Notes: generated from the sequence alone by a model not told the origin. A stretch of 31,932 nt of DNA from CAYVKY01 sp964452115 (GCA_964452115.1 CAYVKY010000010.1:1-31932); one strand, 5' to 3'. Shown: positions 7,762 to 16,348, counted from the first letter of the stretch. Program-made: numbers and translations.

Positions 7762-8925
7762 CTAATTAAATAATCTTAAAATTTCTTTTCTTGTATTACG
7801 GTCTGTTTCGTAAATTTGTTCCAGTTCGCATTTACCCGCATTTTTAAATTTGTCAAGTTGACGCTTAATGATTTCGGGAATCTGCAAAAATTTAATTCTG
7901 TTGTTTAAAAATAAATCAACCGCAATTTCGTTTGCCGCATTCATTACCGTCGGGTATAATCCGCCGTCTTTTATGCTTTGAAATGCGAGTTTCAGGCACT
8001 GAAACTTTTCAAAGTCCGGTTTCTCAAATGACAGAAAATTTTGTTTGTAAAAGTTCAGCTTCGGATAATCCGATTTCACTCTTGCGGGATATGTAATCGC
8101 ATACTGAATCGGAATTTTCATATCTGGGATACCAAGCTGTGCCTTGATGGAGCCGTCATTGAATTCAACCATCGAATGAACAACTGACTGCGGATGAATA
8201 AGCACTTCGATATTATCGGTTTCAATATCGAAAAGCCATTTTGCTTCAATCACTTCCAGACCTTTATTCATCATAGTTGCCGAGTCAATTGTGATTTTAT
8301 TTCCCATGTTCCAGTTCGGATGATTCAGTGCGTCTTTGACCGAAGCATTTTTCAAATCGCGCAGCGATTTTGTCCTGAAAGGTCCGCCGGATGCAGTGAG
8401 AATTATTTTTGAAACTGAATTTTTTTCTTCACCTTTTATGCACTGCATAATTGCCGAGTGTTCGCTGTCAATCGGTATGAGTTCGGTGTTATATTTTTTC
8501 AGAAGCGGTTTGATAACGCTGCCCGCTACCACGAGAGTTTCTTTATTTGCAAGTGCTATGCGTTTGCCTGACTTGATGGCTCTGATAGTGGGCTTGAGTC
8601 CCGAAAATCCTACAACGGAAACAATAAACAAATCAAAATTTCCGTTATCTATAAAGTTATACAAGGCGTTTTCGTCAGAATAAACCTTGATGCCTGCAGG
8701 CAGTTTGTAATTACAGAATTCTTCTTTTTTTGACTTTGAATTAATATAAACGTGTTCAGGTTTGAATTCCTTTACCTGTGAATAAAGCGATTCAATATTT
8801 TCATTTGCAGAAAGAAAAACAACTTCCGCAGGGAAGTTGTTTTCCTTTAAACTTTTAATAACACTGAGAGTGCTACTTCCTATAGAACCGGTTGAGCCTA
8901 ATATTGCAATTTTGAAAGATTTCAA
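7762..8925 (-). CDS. dxr: 1-deoxy-D-xylulose 5-phosphate reductoisomerase
   Basis: Converts DXP to 2-C-methyl-D-erythritol 4-phosphate with NADPH, the committed step of the MEP isoprenoid pathway. 387 residues, normal. The NADPH loop is GSTGSIGSSTL at 10-20. Metal ligands are Asp153 and Glu155 in IDSEHSA and Glu224 in MNKGLEVIEAKW. The flexible substrate loop NHPNWNMG is at 201-208, and ASGGPFR at 178-184 is a family block. This means isoprenoids, including the menaquinone tail used by the ubiE product two genes downstream, come from the MEP route. It sits 9 bp after the TlpA-like gene and 3 bp before rseP, so one operon is likely. Confidence 0.97.
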   Translation of the reverse strand: MKSFKIAILGSTGSIGSSTLSVIKSLKENNFPAEVVFLSANENIESLYSQVKEFKPEHVYINSKSKKEEFCNYKLPAGIKVYSDENALYNFIDNGNFDLFIVSVVGFSGLKPTIRAIKSGKRIALANKETLVVAGSVIKPLLKKYNTELIPIDSEHSAIMQCIKGEEKNSVSKIILTASGGPFRTKSLRDLKNASVKDALNHPNWNMGNKITIDSATMMNKGLEVIEAKWLFDIETDNIEVLIHPQSVVHSMVEFNDGSIKAQLGIPDMKIPIQYAITYPARVKSDYPKLNFYKQNFLSFEKPDFEKFQCLKLAFQSIKDGGLYPTVMNAANEIAVDLFLNNRIKFLQIPEIIKRQLDKFKNAGKCELEQIYETDRNTRKEILRLFN

Positions 8926-8934
8926 ATATTACTG

Positions 8935-9522
8935 TTAAAGATATTTATTTATTTTTTCAAGATACTGCTCTTTTGACAGCATACCCGTAATTGTATCAAC
9001 AATTTTCCCGCCCTTGTCAACTATAATAGTAGTAGGAATTCCTTCGATGGTTTTTCCTATTGCTTTTTCAAACGCACTTACAAGTTCGGAGTTCCCATCG
9101 AGAATCAGATATGAAATCGGATTCGTTTTCAGATAATCTTCCAGCGGCTGAGCACTCGGCTGCTGCATCACCTGAATGCCTATCATTTTGAAATCTTTTC
9201 CTTTCAGGTCGTTTGAAATTGCCATTAAATCGGGAATTTCTTTCTTACAGGGTCCGCACCACGTTGCCCAAAGATTGATAAAAATTACCTTACCGTTAAA
9301 ATCTTTAACCGATGATTTCTTTCCGTTCTCGTCCCATCCGAATGAAGGAACGACACCTTTTGACGGACTTTTATCAACTTCATTTACTACAAAATAAGAT
9401 TTTGCTGCGGTCTGTGTTGTTTCAGTTTTTTTATCTTGTTTCTGTGCAGATGATTCTTTTTTACTGCAAGAAGAAAAACCTGCGAGCAGGCATAGTGCAA
9501 TTACGGGAATGATAAATTTCAT
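8935..9522 (-). CDS. TlpA-like thioredoxin-fold lipoprotein
   Basis: 195 residues. The N-terminus is a lipoprotein signal peptide (Lys2, hydrophobic 4-15, GFSSCS with the lipid-bearing Cys19), followed by a Lys/Thr/Gln-rich linker to about residue 42. The thioredoxin fold begins near residue 56, with the redox motif WATWCGPCKKE at 85-95 (Cys89, Cys92) and a cis-Pro block GIPTTIIVD at about 161-169. Such membrane-anchored TlpA/ResA proteins reduce or exchange disulfides outside the cytoplasmic membrane, for example in cytochrome c maturation. The substrate is not readable here. It is flanked by the ECF sigma gene 29 bp upstream and dxr 9 bp downstream. Confidence 0.9.
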   Translation of the reverse strand: MKFIIPVIALCLLAGFSSCSKKESSAQKQDKKTETTQTAAKSYFVVNEVDKSPSKGVVPSFGWDENGKKSSVKDFNGKVIFINLWATWCGPCKKEIPDLMAISNDLKGKDFKMIGIQVMQQPSAQPLEDYLKTNPISYLILDGNSELVSAFEKAIGKTIEGIPTTIIVDKGGKIVDTITGMLSKEQYLEKINKYL

Positions 9523-9551
9523 TTGAATATATTTAATTTTTATAATATAAT

Positions 9552-10283
9552 TTATACAGCAACATCCTGAACTTCATAACCTTTTTTGCGTGCATAAGAA
9601 TTCAGTTTTTGCTGCAGTATTTTTCTGCCTCTGTGAAGCCTTGAACGGATAGTTCCGACAGGGCATTGAACAAAATCTGCAATCTCTTCGTAGCTCAAAC
9701 CTTCGATGTCACAAAGTATGATTACAGTTTTAAATTCATCCTGAAGCGAATTCAGGGCATAGGTTACTTCATCATCAAGCTGATTGTTGTAAATCTTTTC
9801 CTGAGCATCGCCGGAATCAGTATAATTGGATTTGATGGACTCATAGAAGTTCTCAATTTCTTCATAGTCCACCTTTCCGGGAGATTTCTGGTTCTTCCGG
9901 TATTCGTTAATAAAAAGATTTTTCATAATACGGAAAAGCCACGCTTTGCAGTTTGTGCCTTTCTCGAATTTATTGTAGAATCTGAAAGCTCTTAAATATG
10001 TTTCTTGTAAAAGGTCGTCAGCGTCAAGTTCATTATTACAGATTTTATTTGCATAGTTTCTCAGCAACGGCATATATGGCATAGCTTCTGCATTAAATTC
10101 TTTTTTAAGATTTTCGAGCTCTTCTTCAGTCAGATCTTCAAGCGAATTTTCAATTACCTCTTCCTCGTTCGTAATATCATCGTCTAAAATTAGAGCATCT
10201 TCTTTTTTCGCTTTAATATCTTTAACCTTTTTATTAACCTTCTTCTTCTTCTTCGGTTTTAATATTTCGCTTTTCTTCTTCAT
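9552..10283 (-). CDS. RNA polymerase sigma factor, ECF (sigma-70 family), with charged N-terminal extension
   Basis: 243 residues. Region 2 spans about 66-131 (LDADDLLQETYLRAFRF at 86-102, AWLFRIMKNLFINEYRK at 114-130). Region 4 spans about 170-228 (LSYEEIADFVQCPVGTIRSR at 196-215 is the helix-turn-helix). Before region 2 there is an unusual 65-residue extension: first very Lys-rich (11 Lys in residues 9-27), then acidic (about 34-62). Typical ECF proteins start close to region 2. No anti-sigma gene lies next to it; the nearest regulatory candidate is rseP three genes downstream in the same cluster. It is first in the minus-strand cluster and diverges from the S46 peptidase across 221 bp. Confidence 0.92.
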   Translation of the reverse strand: MKKKSEILKPKKKKKVNKKVKDIKAKKEDALILDDDITNEEEVIENSLEDLTEEELENLKKEFNAEAMPYMPLLRNYANKICNNELDADDLLQETYLRAFRFYNKFEKGTNCKAWLFRIMKNLFINEYRKNQKSPGKVDYEEIENFYESIKSNYTDSGDAQEKIYNNQLDDEVTYALNSLQDEFKTVIILCDIEGLSYEEIADFVQCPVGTIRSRLHRGRKILQQKLNSYARKKGYEVQDVAV

Positions 10284-10368
10284 ACCAAATTAAATTATGG
10301 AATTATAAACATTAATTCAAGGAATGAAACAGTGTAAAAGAACTAATCATATTCACAGTATCAAATCA

Positions 10369-10397
10369 AATTTAGACAATTTAAAATCATTTGTCAA
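10369..10397 (-). promoter_or_regulatory. Candidate sigma70-type promoter for the ECF sigma-dxr-rseP-ubiE cluster
   Basis: Reading the minus strand, TTGACA (10397-10392) is followed after 17 bases by TAAATT (10374-10369; 4 of 6 to TATAAT). It is placed 86 bases upstream of the sigma gene start. The -35 is perfect but the region is so AT-rich that a chance match is possible. Confidence 0.35.
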
Positions 10398-10504
10398 TTT
10401 ATTGTGCAAAAAATGTATGTAAAACATTGTAACGGCAAATTTTTTATTTATAACCTGTAAAATGTGAAAAAAAAGCATTATTTTATAGCAATTTAAAAAA
10501 ATAT

Positions 10505-12199
10505 ATGAGACAGAAATTTATATTGAGCGGACTGCTCGCATGTTTATTGATTTGCTTTACTATTAATGTAAATGCACAAAACAGTAACAACTGGCTTGAT
10601 ACAGTTAAAGCCGGCCGTTTTGATAACGGCAAAATGTGGACATTCGACCATCCGCCTCTTGAATATTTTCAGGAAGCATATAATTTCACTCCTTCACAGG
10701 AATGGCTGAACCATGTGAGATTATCTGCACTGAAATTTGCAAACTACTGCTCGGCTTCGTTTATTTCGGAAGACGGACTTGTGCTTACAAACCATCACTG
10801 CGGAAGAGAAAATGTTACGAAAGTATCAAAGGAAGGGGAAAATCTGAATGAAACAGGATTCTTCGCGGCAACACTTGAGGAGGAAAGGAAAGTTCCGGAT
10901 TTGTACGTGTCGCAGCTGATGCAGATAATTGATGTTACGAAAGATGTTCAGGCTGCTATGGATAAAGGGAAAACCGATGATGAAAAAATTTCAATAAAAG
11001 ATAAGCTCGCAAAGGATTTGGTTGATAAATATAATAAGGAATTAAATCTGGACTGCGAATTTGTCACTTTATATAATGGCGGCGAATATTCAATTTATGC
11101 ATCGAAGAAATTCAATGATGTCAGACTCGTGGGCGCACCTGAAAATCAGATGGGATACTTCGGTGGCGACTGGGATAACTTTACTTATCCGAGATATAAC
11201 CTAGACTTTTCAATATTCAGAGTTTATGACGATAACGGCAAACCGCTTAAAACACCTGACTACTTTAAATGGAGTAATTCAGGAATTGATTCCGGCGGTG
11301 TTGTGTTTGTAATCGGCAACCCCGGTACTACATCAAGGCTTAAAACAGTTGCCGAAATTGAATTTATGAGAGACGTGCTTTATCCTGCATATATGAGATA
11401 TATTGATATGCAGCTTGCTCAGATTGAAAAGCAGAGGAAGACCAGTGACAATCCTGAACTCGAAAACAGATATTTTGAAATGATGAATTCGCAGAAGGTT
11501 TTCAAAGGCACAATAAAAGCACTGAATGACCCGTATCTGATGGCAAGAAAAAAAGCATTTGAAACCGAATTCAGAAATAAGATTGATAAAGACCCGATGC
11601 TTAAAGCAAAATACGCAAACGTGTGGGTTGACCTGAAAAATTTCTTTGCACAAGGAAAAGAATTGCTCAAGGATTTTGAAGCGAATCAGAAAATCGCTGA
11701 TGCAAAAAATTCATTACTCGGAAGAGCACTTTTTGAAGTTTACGGAAACTCGATTCCGCCCGATGCAACATTCACGCTAAGACTCGCAGACGGTGTTGTA
11801 TCATCTTATGAATATAACGGAACCATCGCCCCGGTGTTTACGACATTCTACGGAATGTATGACAGAAATATCGGTTTCAAAAATCAATATCCGTGGAATC
11901 TCCCTGATAAATGGCAGACACCGCCGGAAGGATTCAGACTTGAAACTCCGATTAACTTTATTTCGACAAACGATATAGTCGGCGGCAATTCCGGAAGTCC
12001 TGTAGTTAATATTAAAGGAGAACTCGTAGGACTTGCTTTCGATGGAAATATTGAATCACTATCAAGTGATATCATTTTCACAACCGAAGCAAACAGAATG
12101 CTTGCAGTGGATATCAGGGGAATTAAAGAATGCATAAAGAAGGTGTACAAAGTTCCGAGACTGATAAATGAAATTGAGAGCGGAAAAATCGGTGAGTAA
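10505..12199 (+). CDS. S46-family dipeptidyl peptidase, short form, DPP7-like
   Basis: Secreted serine exopeptidase that releases dipeptides from peptide N-termini, feeding amino-acid use. Residues 1-24 are a signal peptide (cleavage expected after NVNA). Catalytic blocks: TNHHCGREN at 95-103 (His), GDWDNFTYPRYNLDFS in the middle (Asp), and GGNSGSPVV with Ser496. The residue 18 positions after the Ser is Gly514 (GLAFDGN); in characterised enzymes Gly here marks DPP7 (hydrophobic P1) and Arg marks DPP11 (acidic P1), so DPP7-type specificity is inferred. At 564 residues it is some 130-150 shorter than the usual approximately 700-720. The missing part falls in the helical cap domain, between YANVWVDLKNFF and LLGRALFEVYGN, while both protease halves look complete. 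A terminator follows at 12225. Confidence 0.92.
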   Translation: MRQKFILSGLLACLLICFTINVNAQNSNNWLDTVKAGRFDNGKMWTFDHPPLEYFQEAYNFTPSQEWLNHVRLSALKFANYCSASFISEDGLVLTNHHCGRENVTKVSKEGENLNETGFFAATLEEERKVPDLYVSQLMQIIDVTKDVQAAMDKGKTDDEKISIKDKLAKDLVDKYNKELNLDCEFVTLYNGGEYSIYASKKFNDVRLVGAPENQMGYFGGDWDNFTYPRYNLDFSIFRVYDDNGKPLKTPDYFKWSNSGIDSGGVVFVIGNPGTTSRLKTVAEIEFMRDVLYPAYMRYIDMQLAQIEKQRKTSDNPELENRYFEMMNSQKVFKGTIKALNDPYLMARKKAFETEFRNKIDKDPMLKAKYANVWVDLKNFFAQGKELLKDFEANQKIADAKNSLLGRALFEVYGNSIPPDATFTLRLADGVVSSYEYNGTIAPVFTTFYGMYDRNIGFKNQYPWNLPDKWQTPPEGFRLETPINFISTNDIVGGNSGSPVVNIKGELVGLAFDGNIESLSSDIIFTTEANRMLAVDIRGIKECIKKVYKVPRLINEIESGKIGE

Positions 12200-12224
12200 G
12201 TAAATACTTTATTATTTTTTATAT

Positions 12225-12260
12225 TGCCTCTGCGTCTTGCGGCGCAGAGGCATTTTTTTT
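12225..12260 (+). terminator. Intrinsic terminator after the S46 peptidase
   Basis: A GC-rich 10-bp stem TGCCTCTGCG (12225-12234) pairs with CGCAGAGGCA (12243-12252), loop 8 nt, followed by eight T residues (12253-12260). One of the strongest terminators in the window; it isolates the downstream sigma54 promoter region. Confidence 0.93.
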
Positions 12261-12391
12261 ATGATATTTTCTGATGACGGAATGATTTTGCAAAGGGAAA
12301 AACAGTAAATTTAAATTTTACATATCAATTTTTCTTCAAAATCTGCATTGGAAGCTGAATCTAATTTATTGTGAATTAATATACGAACCTT

Positions 12392-12406
12392 GTCTCATTA
12401 TGAGAC
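12392..12406. promoter_or_regulatory. Candidate activator (UAS) dyad A for the sigma54 promoter at 12477
   Basis: Perfect 6-bp dyad GTCTCA-TTA-TGAGAC. Its centre (12399) is 79 bp upstream of the -24 GG. A TTCTCA half-site at 12411-12416 would be centred at 12418, exactly 19 bp (about two helical turns) away and 60 bp from the GG. The same dyad class precedes the other two sigma54 promoters in this window. Confidence 0.65.
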
Positions 12407-12419
12407 TCTTTTCTCAGAT

Positions 12420-12456
12420 AAAACTGAAAATATTTTTTAAATTTTCAGTTTTTTTA
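12420..12456 (+). terminator. Terminator-like AT-rich hairpin between UAS A and its promoter
   Basis: Arms AAAACTGAAAAT (12420-12431) and ATTTTCAGTTTT (12441-12452), 12 bp perfect, loop 9 nt, running into T residues to 12456. It has terminator form but lies between the activator dyad and the promoter, where no obvious upstream transcript remains to be stopped after the terminator at 12225. It may instead act as bent or flexible DNA for looping, or shield the promoter. Confidence 0.5.
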
Positions 12457-12476
12457 TTCTCTATTATTATAATATT

Positions 12477-12491
12477 TGGCACGATATTTGT
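12477..12491 (+). promoter_or_regulatory. Sigma54 (-24/-12) promoter A, drives the secreted-protein operon
   Basis: TGGCACG-ATAT-TTGT, with the invariant GG (12478-12479) and the GT (12490-12491) separated by exactly ten bases. It matches the TGGCAC-N5-TTGC consensus except for the last base. The start point would be near 12503, 18 bases before the ATG at 12521. It is intergenic and preceded by a dyad that matches those at the other two sigma54 sites. Confidence 0.8.
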
Positions 12492-12520
12492 AAAAGGAAA
12501 AATGAATAAGATAAAGCACA

Positions 12521-15115
12521 ATGAAATTTTTTTTACACATTTCGATTTTATTTATCTTTACAGTTTCGATGGGCATGGCTCAGTCGCAGTCATGGAAGCA
12601 ATATACAATTTCAACCGGAGTAACCACAGATATTTCAATACAACTTGTAAGCACAGGTGCTTCTGCAAATACAAAAAGCAATTGCGGTGTTTTATCTATT
12701 AATTTTTCGGGAGACACTTCAAGAAATTTTTTACCTCTGGACATTATAAATGATCCGTCTGCTTATCCCTGGAGAATGACAGTTAATATAAATGGTACAA
12801 GCGGCATTCTTATAGACCCCTATCACGTTCTTACAGCGGGACACGTTATTTCCTTTGATCAGAATTTTGGAAACGTTAAAATTATTCCTGCTTTTTCCGG
12901 AGCCGGAAATCCATTTCAATATGCATATCCCGTTAAAGTATATTTACTCTCAGATTATTCAATATGCACAGCCACCGATATTGGTATCATTCAGCTTGAC
13001 AGGCCTCTCGGTTCGCTTGCAGGATGGGCGGGGATAGGCTATACAACGGATACTTCATTTTACAGAAGCAGATTTTTCTACAATCCTTCATATCCTTCAG
13101 CATCTCCTTATGACGGAAAAATAATGTATAACTGGAAAGGAATATTTGATGTAAATTATACTGACTTTTTATACAGTTACCGCACAGGTATCGCTGGAAT
13201 GAGCGGCAGCCCGGCATATACAAATATCAACGGAAATTTTGTTTCTTACGGCATTCTGGTAGCTTCCGGTGTAAAGTTCAATCGTATCACAGCCTCAAAA
13301 TATGATGCAATTAATACTATTTTAAACAATAACACTCCGGACACAGTTAATTTGATTCCTCTTTTATCAGACGTATTCCCTGATAAAATTAGACAAGGAG
13401 ACAGTCCGGATTCCTTAAGATTCATACTTGTAAATTATTCAAAGCAAAATGTTTCTCAATATCAATATAACGCAGGATATTATATATCATCCGATTCAAA
13501 TTCTGTCTTTTCGGGAGAATTAATCGGAAGTTACGATTATATTGACAATATACAAGCGGGTTCCTCTCTTATAAAAACGCAGAAAATAAATCTGAACGCT
13601 GTTAAAAAACCCGCAGGTACATACTGGGTAGGTGTAAAACTTTCCAACGGAAAAAACTCTGCAATTTTAGACCTGAAAAAACTTGTTATTACCACAACAA
13701 ACAATTATACAATAAAAGGAAGAGTTGTTTCATCACATTCAGGCAGCGGTATCAACGGAGTTTTATTGAACGGCTTCCCGGAAAGTGTTATTTCGGATTA
13801 TAATGGAAATTATACTGTTTCCGTACTTGCGGGTTTTAGCGGAACCATTAGTGCTTCATTAAACGGGAATGACATAACCCCTTCGTCATTTTCAATCAGC
13901 AATCTAAGTTCGGATATCGTTCAGAATTTTACAATTGCGAAGAAAACTTTTACAATTTCAGGCAAGTTTGTCTTCCCGAGTTCTGGTAAAGGAATATGGG
14001 GATTTAAAGCGATTGGACTCAGCGGAGAGCCGGTTTCCGATGCAAACGGAAACTTTTCTTCTAACATATATTACGGGTGGAGCGGAAGTGTTTATTATTA
14101 TAAGGAGGGTTATTCTATCAGCCCATTCGTGAACAAAACATATTCAAATGTATCGGCAAGTGATTTCACAAATTTCACGGCAGGATTTGAAATTACCGGA
14201 AATGTCTATAATTCTGATGGATCTGCTCTCAGGGATGTACTTCTCTCAGGTCTGGGTTCAGGGAATATCTATTCTGACAGTACCGGTTATTATAGAACTG
14301 TTGTGGACTCCGGCTGGAGCGGGACAGTTAAACCGCAATATGGTGTTTTCAGTTTCAATCCTGCAAGCCGTGTCTATTCCAATGTAAATTACTGCTATTC
14401 ATATCAGGATTATCAGATTTCGACAGCGAACAGGTACTCAGTAAATTTAAAAGTTTTTCTCAGCGGAAATTCGTTATCTGTTTCAGATACAATGACAACG
14501 GCGCTTAATTATAAAAACCAGCTTCCTTTGTCACCGCCTGATACATTCAGCAGCAATGGCGCTGCTTTTATTTATAAGAAAAAAACGGGGGATGCAATAT
14601 CGAATTATTTTCTCTCACAGCATCCGGAAATCGTTGACTGGGTGATAATAGAATTAAAAACAAACAAGTTCAAATCAGTTGACACTGTAGCAGCACTTCT
14701 TACTCAGACCGGAAGAATTATCAATACTATTGGTGATACACTTATTCCGGTAAAAGAAACAAGCGGTAATTATTATGTAATCGTCAGACATAGAAATCAC
14801 ATTGCCATCATGAGCGCCACGCTTATTGCTCCTTCACTTACTCCGGTGATGTATGATTTTACTACGTCACTTTCGAAATTTTACGGCGGTATCGCAAAAC
14901 TTATAAAAACCGGATTATACGGGATGTTTGCCGGAGATGCAAATTATGACGGTGTTATTGACACACTCGATTTTAATAGACTCATAATTGATAATAAAAA
15001 TGCCGAAGACGGATATAAAACAACAGATTTCAATTTGAGCGGATTTATCAACAGTGCTGATTTTATGCTCTATGCACCGAATAAACAAAATAAAATCAAA
15101 ACAAATATAAGGTAA
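12521..15115 (+). CDS. Secreted trypsin-like protease-domain protein with three repeats and a dockerin-like C-terminus
   Basis: 864 residues. Signal peptide 1-20 (cleavage after GMA). Residues about 80-270 carry the S1/glutamyl-endopeptidase triad: His108 (VLTAGHV), Asp153 (ATDIGIIQL) and Ser228 (GMSGSPAY). Residues 291-392 look like a beta-rich CARDB-type adhesion domain. Three related repeats of about 78 residues follow (396-472, 477-554, 556-633), each with a conserved G-W/F-SG-x-V/I turn, resembling carboxypeptidase-regulatory-like folds. Residues 640-805 contain a group-specific module (YYVIVRHRNHIAIMSA at 751-766), and 804-852 hold two dockerin-like calcium loops: DANYDGVIDTLD (806-817) and DFNLSGFINSAD (836-847). 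No T9SS sorting domain follows, unlike the next gene. The start is the ATG behind sigma54 promoter A. Substrate unknown; the protease call rests on the triad. Confidence 0.82.
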   Translation: MKFFLHISILFIFTVSMGMAQSQSWKQYTISTGVTTDISIQLVSTGASANTKSNCGVLSINFSGDTSRNFLPLDIINDPSAYPWRMTVNINGTSGILIDPYHVLTAGHVISFDQNFGNVKIIPAFSGAGNPFQYAYPVKVYLLSDYSICTATDIGIIQLDRPLGSLAGWAGIGYTTDTSFYRSRFFYNPSYPSASPYDGKIMYNWKGIFDVNYTDFLYSYRTGIAGMSGSPAYTNINGNFVSYGILVASGVKFNRITASKYDAINTILNNNTPDTVNLIPLLSDVFPDKIRQGDSPDSLRFILVNYSKQNVSQYQYNAGYYISSDSNSVFSGELIGSYDYIDNIQAGSSLIKTQKINLNAVKKPAGTYWVGVKLSNGKNSAILDLKKLVITTTNNYTIKGRVVSSHSGSGINGVLLNGFPESVISDYNGNYTVSVLAGFSGTISASLNGNDITPSSFSISNLSSDIVQNFTIAKKTFTISGKFVFPSSGKGIWGFKAIGLSGEPVSDANGNFSSNIYYGWSGSVYYYKEGYSISPFVNKTYSNVSASDFTNFTAGFEITGNVYNSDGSALRDVLLSGLGSGNIYSDSTGYYRTVVDSGWSGTVKPQYGVFSFNPASRVYSNVNYCYSYQDYQISTANRYSVNLKVFLSGNSLSVSDTMTTALNYKNQLPLSPPDTFSSNGAAFIYKKKTGDAISNYFLSQHPEIVDWVIIELKTNKFKSVDTVAALLTQTGRIINTIGDTLIPVKETSGNYYVIVRHRNHIAIMSATLIAPSLTPVMYDFTTSLSKFYGGIAKLIKTGLYGMFAGDANYDGVIDTLDFNRLIIDNKNAEDGYKTTDFNLSGFINSADFMLYAPNKQNKIKTNIR

Positions 15116-15119
15116 TACG

Positions 15120-16256
15120 ATGATAAAGTATATTTCAATATTGATTCTATTACTGGCAGGTGTTCTGAAAGCGCAGACACTTGAACAAAAGTTGCTTCTT
15201 TGCGGTAATGATATGGTCAACGGCGGCGGATTTTCGTTTTATTACCAGCTGAAAGGAAGCAATCTTTCTTTATCGAATACACTTGCTTTTTTGAATGTTG
15301 ATCTGGTTTATGATTCCACGGCGATAAGATTCAACGCAGGCAGCGAATGGTACTCACAAATTTCCGATTCTAACGGATATAAATCTTATATTCAAAGCAA
15401 TGAAAGTGATTCAGGCGTATACCGTGCAGTGAGGATAAGCATAGTATCACCGGAAGTAAACAGTGACGGCACTAATACCAAATCCGGTTACAATATTGAA
15501 GATACTTATAGAAATTTACTGAAAGTAAATTTCATAATTCTTGACAATACAAAGAAAGTAAATATTTTAATTATTAACGAAACTAACCAGATAGGTTTAT
15601 TTGCGAATAAAGGCAATAATCCAAACACATTTGATATGACCGATGTCAAGTTGTCCGCACCGGTTATGCTGTATGATGTTCCGCTTCCTGTACAACTCAC
15701 AGAATTCAAAGCGGCAGCAGAAAAAAGGGATGTAAATCTAAAATGGAAAACTACATTTGAACAGAATAATTTCGGATTTGAAATCGAAAGAAAACCAGCC
15801 GGCGGTGACTTTGCAAAGGTTGGATTCATTCAAGGGAATAATAAAAATTCTTCTTATTCATTCAAAGATAAAAAGCTCAATAACGGAAAATATTCATACA
15901 GATTAAAACAAATTGACAACAATGGAAATTATGAATATTTCAGTCTCAGCGGTGAAATTACAATTGGTGTTCCTCAACAATATACTCTCTCACAAAACTA
16001 TCCAAATCCATTTAACCCGTCAACAAAAATTGACATCGAACTTCCGTCAGACAGCAGAATCAGCATTAAGGTATATGATATGCTCGGCAGGGAAGTGAAG
16101 ATGCTTGTTAATAATGAATACCTTCAGGCAGGTTATCATACAGTAGAGCTGAATTCATCAACGATGTCAAGCGGTACATATTTTTACAGAATGAATGCAA
16201 CAGATGTATCCGGTAAAAATATGAATCTCGTCAAAAAAATGACGGTAGTGAAATAA
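15120..16256 (+). CDS. Secreted protein with type IX secretion C-terminal sorting domain
   Basis: 378 residues. Signal peptide 1-18 (cleavage after VLKA). Residues 35-185 form a beta-rich domain of unknown family with alternating hydrophobic strands (FLNVDLVYDSTAIRF at 57-71, LLKVNFIILD at 133-142); the pattern recalls a cohesin-like sandwich but I cannot show homology. Residues 188-283 look fibronectin-III-like (VQLTEFKAAAEKRDVNLKW, then YSYRLKQIDNNGNYEY). The last 90 residues are a T9SS type A sorting domain: YTLSQNYPNPFNPSTKI at 288-304, KVYDMLGREV at 317-326, SGTYFYRM at 351-358, ending VKKMTVVK. This signal targets the protein across the outer membrane for surface anchoring or release. 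It starts 4 bp after the 864-residue protein, so both should be made from sigma54 promoter A. Confidence 0.85.
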   Translation: MIKYISILILLLAGVLKAQTLEQKLLLCGNDMVNGGGFSFYYQLKGSNLSLSNTLAFLNVDLVYDSTAIRFNAGSEWYSQISDSNGYKSYIQSNESDSGVYRAVRISIVSPEVNSDGTNTKSGYNIEDTYRNLLKVNFIILDNTKKVNILIINETNQIGLFANKGNNPNTFDMTDVKLSAPVMLYDVPLPVQLTEFKAAAEKRDVNLKWKTTFEQNNFGFEIERKPAGGDFAKVGFIQGNNKNSSYSFKDKKLNNGKYSYRLKQIDNNGNYEYFSLSGEITIGVPQQYTLSQNYPNPFNPSTKIDIELPSDSRISIKVYDMLGREVKMLVNNEYLQAGYHTVELNSSTMSSGTYFYRMNATDVSGKNMNLVKKMTVVK

Positions 16257-16348
16257 AAGTCCGTATTTGGTTAGCTCCCTTAATATTACAAAAAACATAC
16301 CGATTTTTAATCTATAAATTTCGTAAAAAAGAAATTATATTTATAACA

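Noticed and set aside
12400..12702. 100-codon frame overlapping the start of the 864-residue secreted protein
   Set aside because: It runs through the UAS, hairpin and promoter and in another frame of the real gene, whose signal peptide and downstream domains are clear.
15222..15674. Firm cohesin domain call in the 378-residue protein
   Set aside because: Only the strand pattern is suggestive; no diagnostic motif can be read, so it is kept as a hypothesis in the findings.
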